A stretch of DNA of 64,000 bases from UMGS1663 sp046964515 (GCA_046964515.1 JBKUYM010000003.1:1-64000), one strand, 5' to 3'. Shown: positions 27,337-35,587, counted from the first letter of the stretch. Program-made: numbers and translations. Notes: generated by a model not told the origin, from the letters alone.

Positions 27337-27927
27337 ATGGGAAAGAATAAAATAATAACAATTGTACTTATCATTATCTTTATACTAGCTTTAATAGGTG
27401 GCACAATTTGGTATCAAAATATTCGTAAAGATTATGAAGGAAAAGAGGTAAAACAAAATGAGCAAATAGGTAATACGAATGGGACAGGAGAGGCACAAAA
27501 AGGAACAAATAAAGCAAAGAATTTTAGTATATATGATGAACAAGGAAATAAAGTAACGTTAGATACTTTAAAAGGAAAACCAGTTATTATAAATGTGTGG
27601 ACTTCTTGGTGCAGCTATTGTAAAGAAGAAATGCCAGATTTTGAAGAACTATATCAACAATATAAAGATCAAGTACAATTTTTAATGGTTAATGTATTAG
27701 ATGGTCCTTCTGAAACGATACAAAATGGTAAAAAATTTTTACAAGATTATCACTATACATTTCCTTATTACTATGATAAAGATTTTGACTTAATATATGC
27801 TTACAATTTATCTGGATATCCTAATACTATTTTTATAGATGAAAATAGTAATTTGATAAAAATACATTATGGATTGATTACAAAAGAAAAACTAATAACA
27901 CAAATTAATCAGTTATTAGAAAAATAA
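27337..27927 (+). CDS. membrane-anchored TlpA/ResA-like thiol-disulfide oxidoreductase
   Basis: A 196-residue protein with an uncleaved N-terminal helix (about residues 5-25) and an extracellular thioredoxin fold. The active site is WTSWCSYCKEEMPDFEELY (CxxC near 87-90), and the cis-Pro loop is SGYPNTIFID. It likely receives electrons from the CcdA protein encoded 18 nt upstream. The target is unknown; cytochrome c biogenesis genes are absent here. Confidence 0.88.
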   Translation: MGKNKIITIVLIIIFILALIGGTIWYQNIRKDYEGKEVKQNEQIGNTNGTGEAQKGTNKAKNFSIYDEQGNKVTLDTLKGKPVIINVWTSWCSYCKEEMPDFEELYQQYKDQVQFLMVNVLDGPSETIQNGKKFLQDYHYTFPYYYDKDFDLIYAYNLSGYPNTIFIDENSNLIKIHYGLITKEKLITQINQLLEK

Positions 27928-27948
27928 TAAAATAAGGAGGAATGAAAA

Positions 27949-28260
27949 ATGGCAGTTTTAACTTTAACACAAGCAAATTTTGAGCAAGAGGTATTACATT
28001 CAAAAGTACCCGTATTAGTAGACTTTTGGGCAACTTGGTGTGGACCATGTAAAATGATGGGACCGGTTGTAGAACAAATTGAAAAAGAAATGGGGTCTAC
28101 TGTAAAAATAGGAAAGGTAAATATTGATGAAAATACTTCATTAGCTACAAAATATAATGTAATGAGTATTCCTACATTTATGGTATTTAAAGATGGAAAA
28201 TTAGTAAATTCTACAGTAGGTGTACAAGATAAAGAGAATATTAAAGCAATGCTTAGATAA
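27949..28260 (+). CDS. trxA: thioredoxin
   Basis: A 103-residue canonical thioredoxin. The active site is DFWATWCGPCKMMGPV (CGPC near residues 31-34) and the cis-Pro loop is MSIPTFMVFKDG. It lies last in the trxB-like/ccdA/tlpA operon after AAGGAGG. It would shuttle electrons from the reductase to CcdA and cytosolic targets. Confidence 0.95.
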   Translation: MAVLTLTQANFEQEVLHSKVPVLVDFWATWCGPCKMMGPVVEQIEKEMGSTVKIGKVNIDENTSLATKYNVMSIPTFMVFKDGKLVNSTVGVQDKENIKAMLR

Positions 28261-28287
28261 AAAAATATAAAAATTAAAATGAAGCTA

Positions 28288-28317
28288 TTGACAAAAAAGC
28301 TATAAATATGGTAATAT
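28288..28317 (+). promoter_or_regulatory. tRNA-Leu(TAG) promoter
   Basis: TTGACA (28288-28293) - 18 bp - TAATAT (28312-28317), ending 20 nt before the tRNA. Confidence 0.75.
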
Positions 28318-28337
28318 TAAAAATGTCGATAGCAAAT

Positions 28338-28420
28338 GCGGATGTGGCGGAACTGGCAGACGCGCTAGACTTAGGATCTAGTGGGAGACCGTGGGGGTTC
28401 AAGTCCTCTCATCCGCACCA
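28338..28420 (+). tRNA. tRNA-Leu (TAG)
   Basis: A class II tRNA. The acceptor stem is GCGGATG/CATCCGC with encoded CCA, the anticodon stem-loop is CTAGA-CTTAGGA-TCTAG (anticodon TAG), and the T arm contains GGGTTCAAGTCC. Confidence 0.96.
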
Positions 28421-28426
28421 TTAAAC

Positions 28427-28475
28427 AAAACCTTTAATTATATTGAATGCCAATATAATTAGAGGTTTATTTTTA
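28427..28475 (+). terminator. tRNA-Leu(TAG) terminator
   Basis: A long hairpin, AAAACCTTTAATTATATT against CAATATAATTAGAGGTTT, followed by ATTTTT. Confidence 0.8.
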
Positions 28476-28606
28476 TAGAAGTGCCATAAATAAAAATGTA
28501 TCAAAAAAAGTAAAATAAAATGGAAAAAATATTGAACGAATTAAAAATTTTAAGAAAGAAAATTTACTATATTGCTAACAAATAATATACATGGAGGACT
28601 TTTTTT

Positions 28607-29209
28607 ATGAATACTAATAAAAAAAGATATAAACAAAGCGACTTTCATTTATCTGAAATTGATAAATTTACGCAGTTAGATTGGAGTATAGAAAGGTTTG
28701 GATGTGGACCGACATCAATAGCAAACATATTATTTAATTATGGCTATGATATTACACCTATAGAGATAACTAAAAAAATACTATTTAATAAACAAGGAAA
28801 ATTTGATAGTACCTATTTAAGAAATAGAGGTGTTAATAATAAAGGTTTGCTATATTGTCTTGATAGATTGATTCAAGAAGACAAAATGAAGATTAGTTAT
28901 GAAATAGTAAAAATAGATTTTTCAAATCCTAATAGCCAAAAAGAAAAAATTATGGATTTAGTGAGGAAAGGAAATATGGCTATAATTCATGTTGGACCAT
29001 CCGAAATAAGCCCTTTAACATTTTCTAAAAATGGACATTATTTAGTAATTAGTGATATAGATAAAAATAATAATTTTTATGTAATCAATTCTAATAAAAT
29101 AGGAGATAAACAATTAGGAATTCCATTTGATTATGATACCATTATTAAAAATATGGCAGGTAGAAAAGAGTCATTTAATTTTTTATTTATTAAACGAATT
29201 ATGGACTAA
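28607..29209 (+). CDS. C39-like cysteine peptidase-fold protein
   Basis: A 200-residue protein with no signal peptide. FGCGPTSIANIL (about residues 31-42) matches the catalytic-Cys helix of papain-like C39 peptidases (PF13529 type). NGHYLVISDIDKNNNFYVINSN (about 143-165) supplies the His and the Asn/Asp. It lacks an ABC transporter domain, so it is not a bacteriocin exporter peptidase. The substrate is unknown. It is monocistronic, preceded by TGGAGGAC. Confidence 0.75.
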   Translation: MNTNKKRYKQSDFHLSEIDKFTQLDWSIERFGCGPTSIANILFNYGYDITPIEITKKILFNKQGKFDSTYLRNRGVNNKGLLYCLDRLIQEDKMKISYEIVKIDFSNPNSQKEKIMDLVRKGNMAIIHVGPSEISPLTFSKNGHYLVISDIDKNNNFYVINSNKIGDKQLGIPFDYDTIIKNMAGRKESFNFLFIKRIMD

Positions 29210-29294
29210 TCTTTATCTAAATTATAATATATTTGTTAATCGCAAAGCCATATTAATTGTTCAAATTAAAAAAGAGTTAATAAAAAAGACATAA

Positions 29295-29320
29295 ACCCCT
29301 CCATCTCACGATAGAGGGGT
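29295..29320 (-). terminator. hairpin, probable terminator of the Cys-rich gene
   Basis: ACCCCTC and GAGGGGT arms with a 12-nt loop. On the minus strand the hairpin is followed by a T-containing stretch (TTTATGTCTTTTTT). A similar G-rich hairpin (33728) lies after the next opposite-strand small gene. Confidence 0.6.
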
Positions 29321-29364
29321 ATTTAGATGTAATTTCATCGACGATAATATCTGTCGACAGGGAG

Positions 29365-29589
29365 TTAAATGAAACGAGAAGGATTATAGTAATCCTGAGA
29401 ACGATTATCGCAAGGCAAATGACATTTTGAACAATCTGCTAAACATGAATTGCAATGATGAGAACAGTCTTCGCAATCTTTTTCTTCATAACCACCATAG
29501 GTGGTACAAGGAAAACAGTATTTACACAACTTTGAATTGTCACCACACCTTGTATTGCCATATTTGACACAGTTAACTATCCGTTTCAT
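29365..29589 (-). CDS. small cysteine-rich protein, unknown function
   Basis: A 74-residue protein with 12 cysteines, most in the regular CxxC/CxxxC spacing of the middle part (KDCEDCSHHCNSCLADC). This suggests metal binding or a disulfide-knotted fold. No signal peptide is obvious. The gene is supported by an AAGGAGGGC ribosome site and a TTGATT-17-TATAAT promoter. It opposes the pseudopilin genes. The family is not recognised. Confidence 0.75.
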   Translation of the reverse strand: MKRIVNCVKYGNTRCGDNSKLCKYCFPCTTYGGYEEKDCEDCSHHCNSCLADCSKCHLPCDNRSQDYYNPSRFI

Positions 29590-29621
29590 AATGAAGCCCT
29601 CCTTATAATTTTTATAATGTA

Positions 29622-29650
29622 ATTATAATATAAATCAACATAAAAATCAA
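29622..29650 (-). promoter_or_regulatory. promoter of Cys-rich gene
   Basis: On the minus strand TTGATT (29650-29645) - 17 bp - TATAAT (29627-29622). The spacer begins TTTATGTTGAT and is nearly the same as in the promoter at 34066-34094. Confidence 0.8.
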
Positions 29651-29897
29651 ATAATGTAAGACAAATGAATTATAGTAATATAGCAAAGTAAATAGATGAA
29701 GAATATAAAGTAAAACAAATATATAAGTAGAAGCAAATACAAAACTGTAAAGATAAGAAATGCATAAAATGTCAATATTGAAATATATGTGAAGAAGAAA
29801 ATGTGATAATTTTATATTATCGTAAGATATTAGAGCAACATTAAATATAAGATGGAGAGGACTAATAAAAAGAAAAGCTATATCTTTTTTTGTTATA

Positions 29898-30049
29898 ATT
29901 ATAAGATAACATAAAAATGATTGAAAAAATAAGAGATAGAGAAGAAAATATAAAATAAATAAGAGTATTGACATTAACCGAAAGGTAATATAGAATCGAA
30001 GTATAAGAAAATAAAAATTTGGAAAACATAAGAAAAAGGGGAAAAGAGA
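29898..30049 (+). promoter_or_regulatory. tandem promoter and leader of pseudopilin 3
   Basis: ATAAGATAACATAAAA has ACATAA at 29909, then TTGAAA (29921) - 17 bp - GAAAAT (29944). Next is TTGACA (29968) - TTAACCGAAAGGTAATA - TAGAAT (29991). The leader GGAAAACATAAGAAAAAGG starts at 30021. Spacings equal those at 1620. Confidence 0.75.
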
Positions 30050-30661
30050 ATGAAAAAAGAAACAGGAATCACATTAGTTAGTTTAGTAGTAACTATTATT
30101 ATATTAATTATTTTGGCAGGTATTAGTATCAATACATTAGTAGGAGATAATGGTATTATTACAAAAGCTCAGCAGGCAAAGGAAAATACCTTATTAGCAC
30201 AAGAAGAAGAAGCTAAACAATTAAATCAATTATATATGCAAATGCAGTCAGAAGAAATTGCTAATGCAAATAATGAAAATATTCAAGAAATACGAGAACA
30301 ATTAAATAATATGCAAAATCAATTAAATATTTTACAGAAGCAATTAGAAGAGAATACTTTTTTTATAGATACAAAAACAGTAATAGCAACATTATGTAAT
30401 GGATCCAATCTTACACAAATTGAATATACAGCTACAGAAAATTGTATTATTGCCGGTTATGTAAGAACTTGGTTGACAGATGGTGGTGCAAAAGTATATA
30501 TAGATGATGTAGCAATTTTAGCATTAGGTGGAAGTGATACAACTTATGGTGACTGCAATGCACTTTACATTCCTCTAAAAAAGGGACAAAAAATAAAGAT
30601 ACAATTTAATAATAATAATAATGGTACCAATGTAGTAAAAGCTTATAAATTATTGTCTTAA
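30050..30661 (+). CDS. prepilin-like protein, short beta-rich tip
   Basis: A 203-residue protein. MKKETG then ITLVSLVVTIIILIILAG is a class III signal with Ser at mature position 5. Residues of about 60-100 form a short coiled coil (IREQLNNMQNQLNILQKQL). The C-terminal ~100 residues (TATENCIIAGYVRTWL... KAYKLLS) look like a small beta-sandwich tip as found on phage tail proteins. The name of that domain is not certain. Confidence 0.78.
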   Translation: MKKETGITLVSLVVTIIILIILAGISINTLVGDNGIITKAQQAKENTLLAQEEEAKQLNQLYMQMQSEEIANANNENIQEIREQLNNMQNQLNILQKQLEENTFFIDTKTVIATLCNGSNLTQIEYTATENCIIAGYVRTWLTDGGAKVYIDDVAILALGGSDTTYGDCNALYIPLKKGQKIKIQFNNNNNGTNVVKAYKLLS

Positions 30662-30762
30662 TGGAAATACAAAAAGAGTTAAATAATGAAAATATATAGT
30701 TATATTAATAAAAGATATGTAATAACTTTAAGGGTATTAGACACTCTTAAAATTAATTTTGT

Positions 30763-30915
30763 ATTCAAAAGATGACATAAAAATGATTGAAGATAATCGG
30801 AAGAAATAAGAAAATCTAAAATAGATAAAAATATTGATATTAACCGAAAGGTAGTATGAAATTAAAGCATAAAAGACTAGAAAATAGGAAAACATAAGAA
30901 AAAGGGGAAAAGGAA
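30763..30915 (+). promoter_or_regulatory. tandem promoter and leader of pseudopilin 4
   Basis: ATTCAAAAGATGACATAAAA has ACATAA at 30775, then TTGAAG (30787) - 17 bp - GAAAAT (30810). Next is TTGATA (30834) - TTAACCGAAAGGTAGTA - TGAAAT (30857). The leader GGAAAACATAAGAAAAAGG starts at 30887. Confidence 0.72.
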
Positions 30916-31728
30916 ATGAAAAAAGAAGCAGGAATTACATTAGTCAGTTTAGTCGTAACCATTATTATATTGATTATCTTAGCAGGTATTAGTATCAATA
31001 CATTAATAGGAGATAATGGCATTATTACAAAAGCCAAGCAGGCAAAGGAAAATACCCTATTAGCGCAGGAAGAAGAAGCAAAACAGTTAAATCAATTATA
31101 TAGTCATTTGAATGATGTGGGAGGAGTAATAGATGGTGGAACTGCAGGAGGAGATGCTACTGATAAATTATTAAATTTTAAAAAGAAAATAGCTATAGCA
31201 ATAAGTAATGAGGGAGTAACTACACAAGAAACTGATAGCGAAGAAGTTATCGTAAATAATATAGGAAAAATTTTACAAGAGCGAACTAAAACAGCAACGG
31301 CAACAGCGGATAATTTATCTAGTGGTACAACAGCATGGGTAAGAGGAGAACAAATTATAGGAAATGGAACAGATGTAAATAATGCTTACCAAAGAGGATA
31401 TCAAGAAGCAAATGCTTTAAATATTACTTCTTTTGAATGGATTGGTTGTTATGCTTTTCATAACAATGAAACATGGCATACTGTTTCGATAAATAATGCT
31501 ACGAATTATAAAAAACTATATTATACGGTTATGTTCAAATATACAACAGGAGGAGGTTATGCTTTTCAAGTAAAAACTTCTGGGGGAACTGATACCATTT
31601 TTAATCAAGCAACAGCAATTCAACAAGGTCTTATAGAACCAACAGGAGCTGTAACTATCCAAGCTTATTATAATCAACAAGCTGTCCATGCAGATGCCTA
31701 TATTGTTGTAATGGGAATCAAAAAATAA
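30916..31728 (+). CDS. prepilin-like protein with tail-fibre-like repeats
   Basis: A 270-residue protein. The class III signal is MKKEAG then ITLVSLVVTIIILIILAG (Ser5). Residues of about 85-150 carry NFKKKIAIAISNEGV, ETDSEEV and TAWVRGEQIIGNG, the motif set of Firmicutes phage minor structural proteins, shared with the gene at 34302. The C-terminal ~100 residues (SFEWIGCYAFHNNETWH and onward) are a unique, probably beta-rich tip. Confidence 0.8.
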   Translation: MKKEAGITLVSLVVTIIILIILAGISINTLIGDNGIITKAKQAKENTLLAQEEEAKQLNQLYSHLNDVGGVIDGGTAGGDATDKLLNFKKKIAIAISNEGVTTQETDSEEVIVNNIGKILQERTKTATATADNLSSGTTAWVRGEQIIGNGTDVNNAYQRGYQEANALNITSFEWIGCYAFHNNETWHTVSINNATNYKKLYYTVMFKYTTGGGYAFQVKTSGGTDTIFNQATAIQQGLIEPTGAVTIQAYYNQQAVHADAYIVVMGIKK

Positions 31729-31736
31729 ACACATTA

Positions 31737-31768
31737 AAAATATCACTTTTAAAAAGGTGATATTTTTG
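31737..31768 (+). terminator. intrinsic terminator
   Basis: AAAAATATCAC-TTTTAAAAA-GGTGATATTTTT, 8 nt after the pseudopilin stop. Confidence 0.88.
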
Positions 31769-32068
31769 TTATATAAGGACCTATCTTTTAAGGTTATGAT
31801 AAATTTATCAATAGCGAATAGCAAAAGATAAGAATATGAAAAAGTATATTTGGATACATATCAAAATAACAAGATTATGTTTATTAAATATTAATTAAAA
31901 CTGGAAAAGAAATTGTAAATTATGTAAAATTATTTTAATATAAATAATAAAATTTGGTATTTTTTGCCCCTATTATCACTGATTAGTGGGAGGAAAATTC
32001 TCTAACTTTTTGGTTTGACATATGTAACAAGAAAACAACAGTAAAAGTATTTTAAGGAGGATAGTATT
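31769..32068. other. intergenic, no gene seen
   Basis: AT-rich and without a supported ORF. TATTTTTTGCCCCTATTATCAC and ATTAGTGGGAGG near 31960-31995 include a weak GATTAGTGGGAGG purine run but no clear RNA fold. Confidence 0.45.
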
Positions 32069-32320
32069 ATGGTAGTATTTCTTAGTTTTGTAGGGCTTAT
32101 TCTATGTATTATGTATTTGTTTTTTATTTTTGTAGGTAGAGAGAAAACTTATAGTATAGTAATTCGGTTAGTTTGTGCTTGCATGATGATTATGATTAAT
32201 GTATTTCGAATACCAATGGAAATATCGATGAATCAGTCTTATACAAGTTCCATTTTTATGATTGCTCTTTGGATTATTAATGTAGTCATGGACTCTATCG
32301 AATTAGGAAACATTTATTAA
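32069..32320 (+). CDS. small three-helix membrane protein, unknown function
   Basis: An 83-residue protein with hydrophobic stretches at about 3-22, 30-48 and 60-78. AAGGAGGATAGTATT before the ATG and a strong terminator after the stop support the gene. It is not recognised. It lies between pseudopilin genes on the same strand. Confidence 0.7.
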   Translation: MVVFLSFVGLILCIMYLFFIFVGREKTYSIVIRLVCACMMIMINVFRIPMEISMNQSYTSSIFMIALWIINVVMDSIELGNIY

Positions 32321-32327
32321 AACTACC

Positions 32328-32365
32328 AAAAAAGAAACCGCTTTAAAAAAAGAGGTTTCTTTTTT
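32328..32365 (+). terminator. intrinsic terminator
   Basis: AAAAAAGAAACC / GGTTTCTTTTTT arms around a 14-nt loop. Confidence 0.85.
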
Positions 32366-32428
32366 ATTGGAAAAATAATTAATAGAATTATGTTAAAGGA
32401 AAAAAATAAAAGTAGATAGACAATTTAT

Positions 32429-32518
32429 ATTCATAAGACTACATAAAACAAATTGAAACAAAGAAGAAGAAAAGAGAAAATATAGAAAACAATAGAGAAT
32501 AAAAAAGGAGAAAAACAT
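32429..32518 (+). promoter_or_regulatory. single-promoter (class II) upstream element of pseudopilin 5
   Basis: ATTCATAAGACTACATAAAA has ACATAA at 32441, then TTGAAA (32453) - 17 bp - GAAAAT (32476). It resembles the element at 3080, which precedes the other coiled-coil paralogue. The TTAACC/GGTAAT promoter is absent. Confidence 0.6.
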
Positions 32519-33655
32519 ATGAAAGAAAAAGTAAAACAACAAGGGATTACCTTAATAGCATTAGTGATTACCATTGTTATATTAATTATTTTGGCAGGAA
32601 TTAGCGTGAATACTCTAATCGGAGAAAATGGTATTATTACTAAAGCTAAACAAGCAAAACAAAATATAACCTTAGCAGGAGAAGCAGAAGCTATGCAACT
32701 AAATCAATTATACTATGAATTAGAAATAGGCGGAGAATTAACAGAAGATGAACAAAGCAGTAAAAAAGATGAAATTATCGCTTTACTGCAAAAACAGGTA
32801 GAAGAGTTACAAAAGCAAGTAACCGATTTACAGACAGAAAATACACAATTAAAGGAACAAATAGAGGATTTAACTATACAAGTAGCAAATTTACAAAAAG
32901 AAATAGCCGATTTAAAAGCACAGATAGCTAGTAAGGATATCGAAGTAGCAGAACTAAAAAAACAAGTGGGTGAAAAAGAGGCTAAAATCCAAGACTTACA
33001 AAACCAATTAAATAATTTAAACTCTCTACTTTCTCAGACAAATGTTACTGCTGATAAAATCTTATCTGGCTATAAAGCCTATAGTGGAGGAAAGTTACTA
33101 ACAGGTACAATGGTCAATCGAGGAGCGGTGAATAGTAGCTTAAATTGCGGAGAAAGTTATACCATACCAGCAGGTTATCATAATGGTTCTGGAAAGATAA
33201 TGGCTAATAGTTTAGCTAGTCAAACACAATCTACAGCAGATGCATCAAAGATTTTATTAGGTTATACAGCCTATGTTAATGGAAATAAGATAACTGGTGC
33301 AAATAAAGGATATGATGTTGGTTATAATGATGGCGTATCAAGTTCTACAATTAAATTCTTAGAAAGTAAGTCATTAGGAGAAAGTACTAGTTATACGGTA
33401 AATACTACCAAAATAACGAATTATAATAAACTTACCGCCGATAATTTTTTAGTAGTTCCAACGGGTTGTAATTATAGTAACGTAGGATATGCAGGAGGAA
33501 GTAGTAATCCAAATAATAAATCATTAGGAAGAATAACTGTAACATATAATGCTTCTAATGGTACTTTAACATTGAAATGTCCAGTAAGTACAGGGGCAGT
33601 AAGTGGTCAATGGTATAAATTTTATTATTCTTCAGTTGATATTTATTACTATTGA
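32519..33655 (+). CDS. prepilin-like protein with long coiled-coil stalk and tail-fibre-like tip
   Basis: A 378-residue paralogue of the protein at 3187. The signal is MKEKVKQQG then ITLIALVITIVILIILAG (Ala5). Residues of about 80-170 form a heptad coiled coil. Next come KILSGYKAYSGGKLLTGTM, IPAGYHNGSGKIMANSL and ILLGYTAYVNGNKITG. The last ~90 residues differ completely from the 3187 protein. The pattern suggests tip replacement on a conserved stalk. Confidence 0.8.
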   Translation: MKEKVKQQGITLIALVITIVILIILAGISVNTLIGENGIITKAKQAKQNITLAGEAEAMQLNQLYYELEIGGELTEDEQSSKKDEIIALLQKQVEELQKQVTDLQTENTQLKEQIEDLTIQVANLQKEIADLKAQIASKDIEVAELKKQVGEKEAKIQDLQNQLNNLNSLLSQTNVTADKILSGYKAYSGGKLLTGTMVNRGAVNSSLNCGESYTIPAGYHNGSGKIMANSLASQTQSTADASKILLGYTAYVNGNKITGANKGYDVGYNDGVSSSTIKFLESKSLGESTSYTVNTTKITNYNKLTADNFLVVPTGCNYSNVGYAGGSSNPNNKSLGRITVTYNASNGTLTLKCPVSTGAVSGQWYKFYYSSVDIYYY

Positions 33656-33727
33656 GAGTAAATAGCAATAGAAGTGTTCATGAAAGATAGTAAGTTACTA
33701 AAATAATTAAATAGTTATTTTAAAAGA

Positions 33728-33757
33728 TACCCCCTCTATTTTGCAATAGAGGGGGTA
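33728..33757. terminator. strong hairpin between convergent genes
   Basis: TACCCCCTCTATT-TTGC-AATAGAGGGGGTA is a perfect 13-bp stem between the pseudopilin at 32519 and the opposite-strand gene at 33818. T runs are absent, so termination is inferred from position and strength. Confidence 0.65.
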
Positions 33758-33817
33758 ATAGATGTGATATCTTAGATATGGCTGATAGAAAAATGATTAC
33801 TACCAGATAAAGAAGTG

Positions 33818-34030
33818 TTAAAAACGAATCATAGAATCCATTTCCTCTTTAATTAAGTCAATACATTTGAAAGCAGCATCATAAATGGAATCCATCTCCT
33901 CTTTTGTAAAATCACGTACGTTATCAGTGATTTTACCAGCTTTCAAATAACACGCGAACTGCCGATTTTCACCTTCTTCAATAAGAAAGGTAAGAGGGAG
34001 GGAAGTAATAAAAAGCGCAGTACATTTCAT
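33818..34030 (-). CDS. small protein, unknown function
   Basis: A 70-residue protein with a hydrophobic N-terminus (ALFITSLPLTFLI) and an acidic, Met- and Asp-rich helical C-terminus. AAAGGAGTG precedes the ATG, and a TTGATT-17-TATAAT promoter lies upstream. Its G+C looks higher than the surroundings. It is not recognised. Confidence 0.65.
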   Translation of the reverse strand: MKCTALFITSLPLTFLIEEGENRQFACYLKAGKITDNVRDFTKEEMDSIYDAAFKCIDLIKEEMDSMIRF

Positions 34031-34065
34031 AAAGATACACTCCTTTTAACTTTTATAGTAATTTT

Positions 34066-34094
34066 ATTATACTATATATTAACATAAAAATCAA
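34066..34094 (-). promoter_or_regulatory. promoter of small opposite-strand gene
   Basis: On the minus strand TTGATT (34094-34089) - 17 bp - TATAAT (34071-34066). The spacer starts TTTATGTTAAT, as in the promoter of the Cys-rich gene. Confidence 0.8.
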
Positions 34095-34149
34095 ATAAAG
34101 GATAAAAATAAGTACGTAAATTAAGTAAGGTAATCATAAAACAATATAG

Positions 34150-34301
34150 ATAGAAATAAACATAATATGAATTGTAAAAAGAAAAAATAAAGATGAAAAT
34201 AATAAATAAATAGAAAGATTGACTTTATCCAACTGGTAATATAAAATAAAAATGATTAAATGCCAAAAAAATGGAAAACATAAGAAAAAGGGGAAAAGGA
34301 A
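34150..34301 (+). promoter_or_regulatory. tandem promoter and leader of pseudopilin 6
   Basis: ACATAA at 34160, then TTGTAA (34172) - 17 bp - GAAAAT (34195). Next is TTGACT (34219) - TTATCCAACTGGTAATA - TAAAAT (34242). The leader GGAAAACATAAGAAAAAGG starts at 34273. The spacer dyad is the most diverged of the five, but the spacings are kept. Confidence 0.7.
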
Positions 34302-35066
34302 ATGAAAAAAGAAGCAGGAATTACATTAGTCAGTTTAGTAGTAACCATTATTATATTGATTATCTTAGCAGGGATTAGTATCAATACATTAGTAGGAGAT
34401 AATGGTATTATTACAAAAGCCCAACAGGCAAAGGAAAATATCTTATTAGCACAAGAAGAAGAAGCAAAACAATTAAATCAACTATATAATCAATTAGATT
34501 CTATGGGAAGTACAGTAGATAATACAGATAATCAAATTATAGAAAAATTAAAAAATTTTAAGAAAGTCATAGCAACAGCCATTACAAATGAAGGAGTAGA
34601 AACCTTAGAGACAGATAGTGAAGAAGTGATGTCAGAAAATATAGGTAAAATAGTTCAAGAAAAAACAAAAAATGCAACCGCAACTACAGAAGATATAGTG
34701 AAGGGGAAGACTGCATGGGTAAATGGCAATTTAATTACAGGAACTTTATTAAATGGGGGAAAACTAACGATTAGTGGTGATAAAAGGACGATACCAGAAG
34801 GGGTGAAAAAAGCATATATTTTAGCAGTTCATTCAACGGGACATAATTATAATCAGACCTATGTTAGTGGAAGCATAATTCAGTCTAAGAGACAAGTGGA
34901 TATGATTAGTATCACGAAAAGTGATGTGTTTTCAGCAGGAGCAGAACTGATAGAGTTAGACTTAAGTGGAGCATCAGGAACTATTTCTGTTTCCTTTTCA
35001 GGTGGCTCAGAAGGAATTTCAGGATCTTTAATGGATATGTATACGCTTGTATATGCAAAACAATAA
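34302..35066 (+). CDS. prepilin-like protein with tail-fibre-like repeats
   Basis: A 254-residue protein. Class III signal MKKEAG then ITLVSLVVTIIILIILAG (Ser5). Residues of about 85-150 (NFKKVIATAITNEGV, ETDSEEV, TAWVNGNLITGT) are homologous to the protein at 30916. The last ~100 residues are a different Ser/Gly-rich, probably beta-sandwich tip. Confidence 0.8.
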   Translation: MKKEAGITLVSLVVTIIILIILAGISINTLVGDNGIITKAQQAKENILLAQEEEAKQLNQLYNQLDSMGSTVDNTDNQIIEKLKNFKKVIATAITNEGVETLETDSEEVMSENIGKIVQEKTKNATATTEDIVKGKTAWVNGNLITGTLLNGGKLTISGDKRTIPEGVKKAYILAVHSTGHNYNQTYVSGSIIQSKRQVDMISITKSDVFSAGAELIELDLSGASGTISVSFSGGSEGISGSLMDMYTLVYAKQ

Positions 35067-35080
35067 TGATTGTGTATGAA

Positions 35081-35121
35081 AAACAGTGGAAGATATTAAA
35101 TGCTTCCACTGTTTTTTTGAC
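35081..35121 (+). terminator. intrinsic terminator
   Basis: AAAACAGTGGAAG / CTTCCACTGTTTTTTT, 15 nt after the pseudopilin stop. Confidence 0.88.
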
Positions 35122-35141
35122 AGATACATGGTTTTGACAGA

Positions 35142-35438
35142 TTAGTCAAAGAATCCATGTTTAATCATTACGGCATACACTTCAGCGGGAATATCATTGC
35201 CATAAGGAATTCCAGAGGCATATTCCACAAACTGTTCATCTGTAAGATGAGTTTCAGCAGTAATAGCTGTCGCCTTTTTGGCTAAATCTAAAAAGTAGCT
35301 ATTGGCAACATTCTCTCTCCAATCTGTTTCCTCAGCTTCGTGATTGAAAAGACAAGGAGACCCGCAATGACACCGACCATTGCATTTGGGACAACAAGTA
35401 TCATGGAGCTTTGTTGCTAAGGTATAAAGTCTTGACAT
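35142..35438 (-). CDS. small protein with N-terminal cysteine cluster
   Basis: A 98-residue protein. Six cysteines lie in CCPKCNGRCHCGSPC near residues 15-29, a likely metal site. The rest is acidic and helical (LTDEQFVEYASG). ATG 35438 is preferred since AAAGGAGA lies 8 nt before it. The upstream ATG at 35456 is part of that site. It is not recognised. G+C looks higher than that of the flanking pseudopilins. Confidence 0.65.
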   Translation of the reverse strand: MSRLYTLATKLHDTCCPKCNGRCHCGSPCLFNHEAEETDWRENVANSYFLDLAKKATAITAETHLTDEQFVEYASGIPYGNDIPAEVYAVMIKHGFFD

Positions 35439-35487
35439 AGTTATGTCTCCTTTCATAAATAAAACACAATGAATAAGTTGTAAATAT

Positions 35488-35512
35488 ATTATACAAATTT
35501 ACATAAAAATAG
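35488..35512 (-). promoter_or_regulatory. possible promoter of the small Cys-cluster gene
   Basis: On the minus strand TTTTTATGTAAATTTG-TATAAT. The -10 is good and the -35 weak. The TTTTATGT word is shared with the other opposite-strand promoters, although the spacing to the -10 is 3 bp shorter. Confidence 0.45.
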
Positions 35513-35565
35513 AAAAGAGATAGAAACAAAATAAATAAGATACTGTTTACGTAAAAAATAATAAA

Positions 35566-35587
35566 AACCCGCTAAATTTCAGCGGGA
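35566..35587 (-). terminator. terminator overlapping the end of the small membrane gene
   Basis: CCCGCT-AAATTTC-AGCGGG. On the minus strand the hairpin is followed by TTTTTATTATTTTTT. Confidence 0.75.

Noticed and set aside
28607..29589. RiPP or bacteriocin cluster (C39 peptidase plus Cys-rich peptide)
   Set aside because: The peptidase lacks an ABC exporter domain. The Cys-rich protein has no double-glycine leader, no modification enzyme is near, and the two genes face each other.
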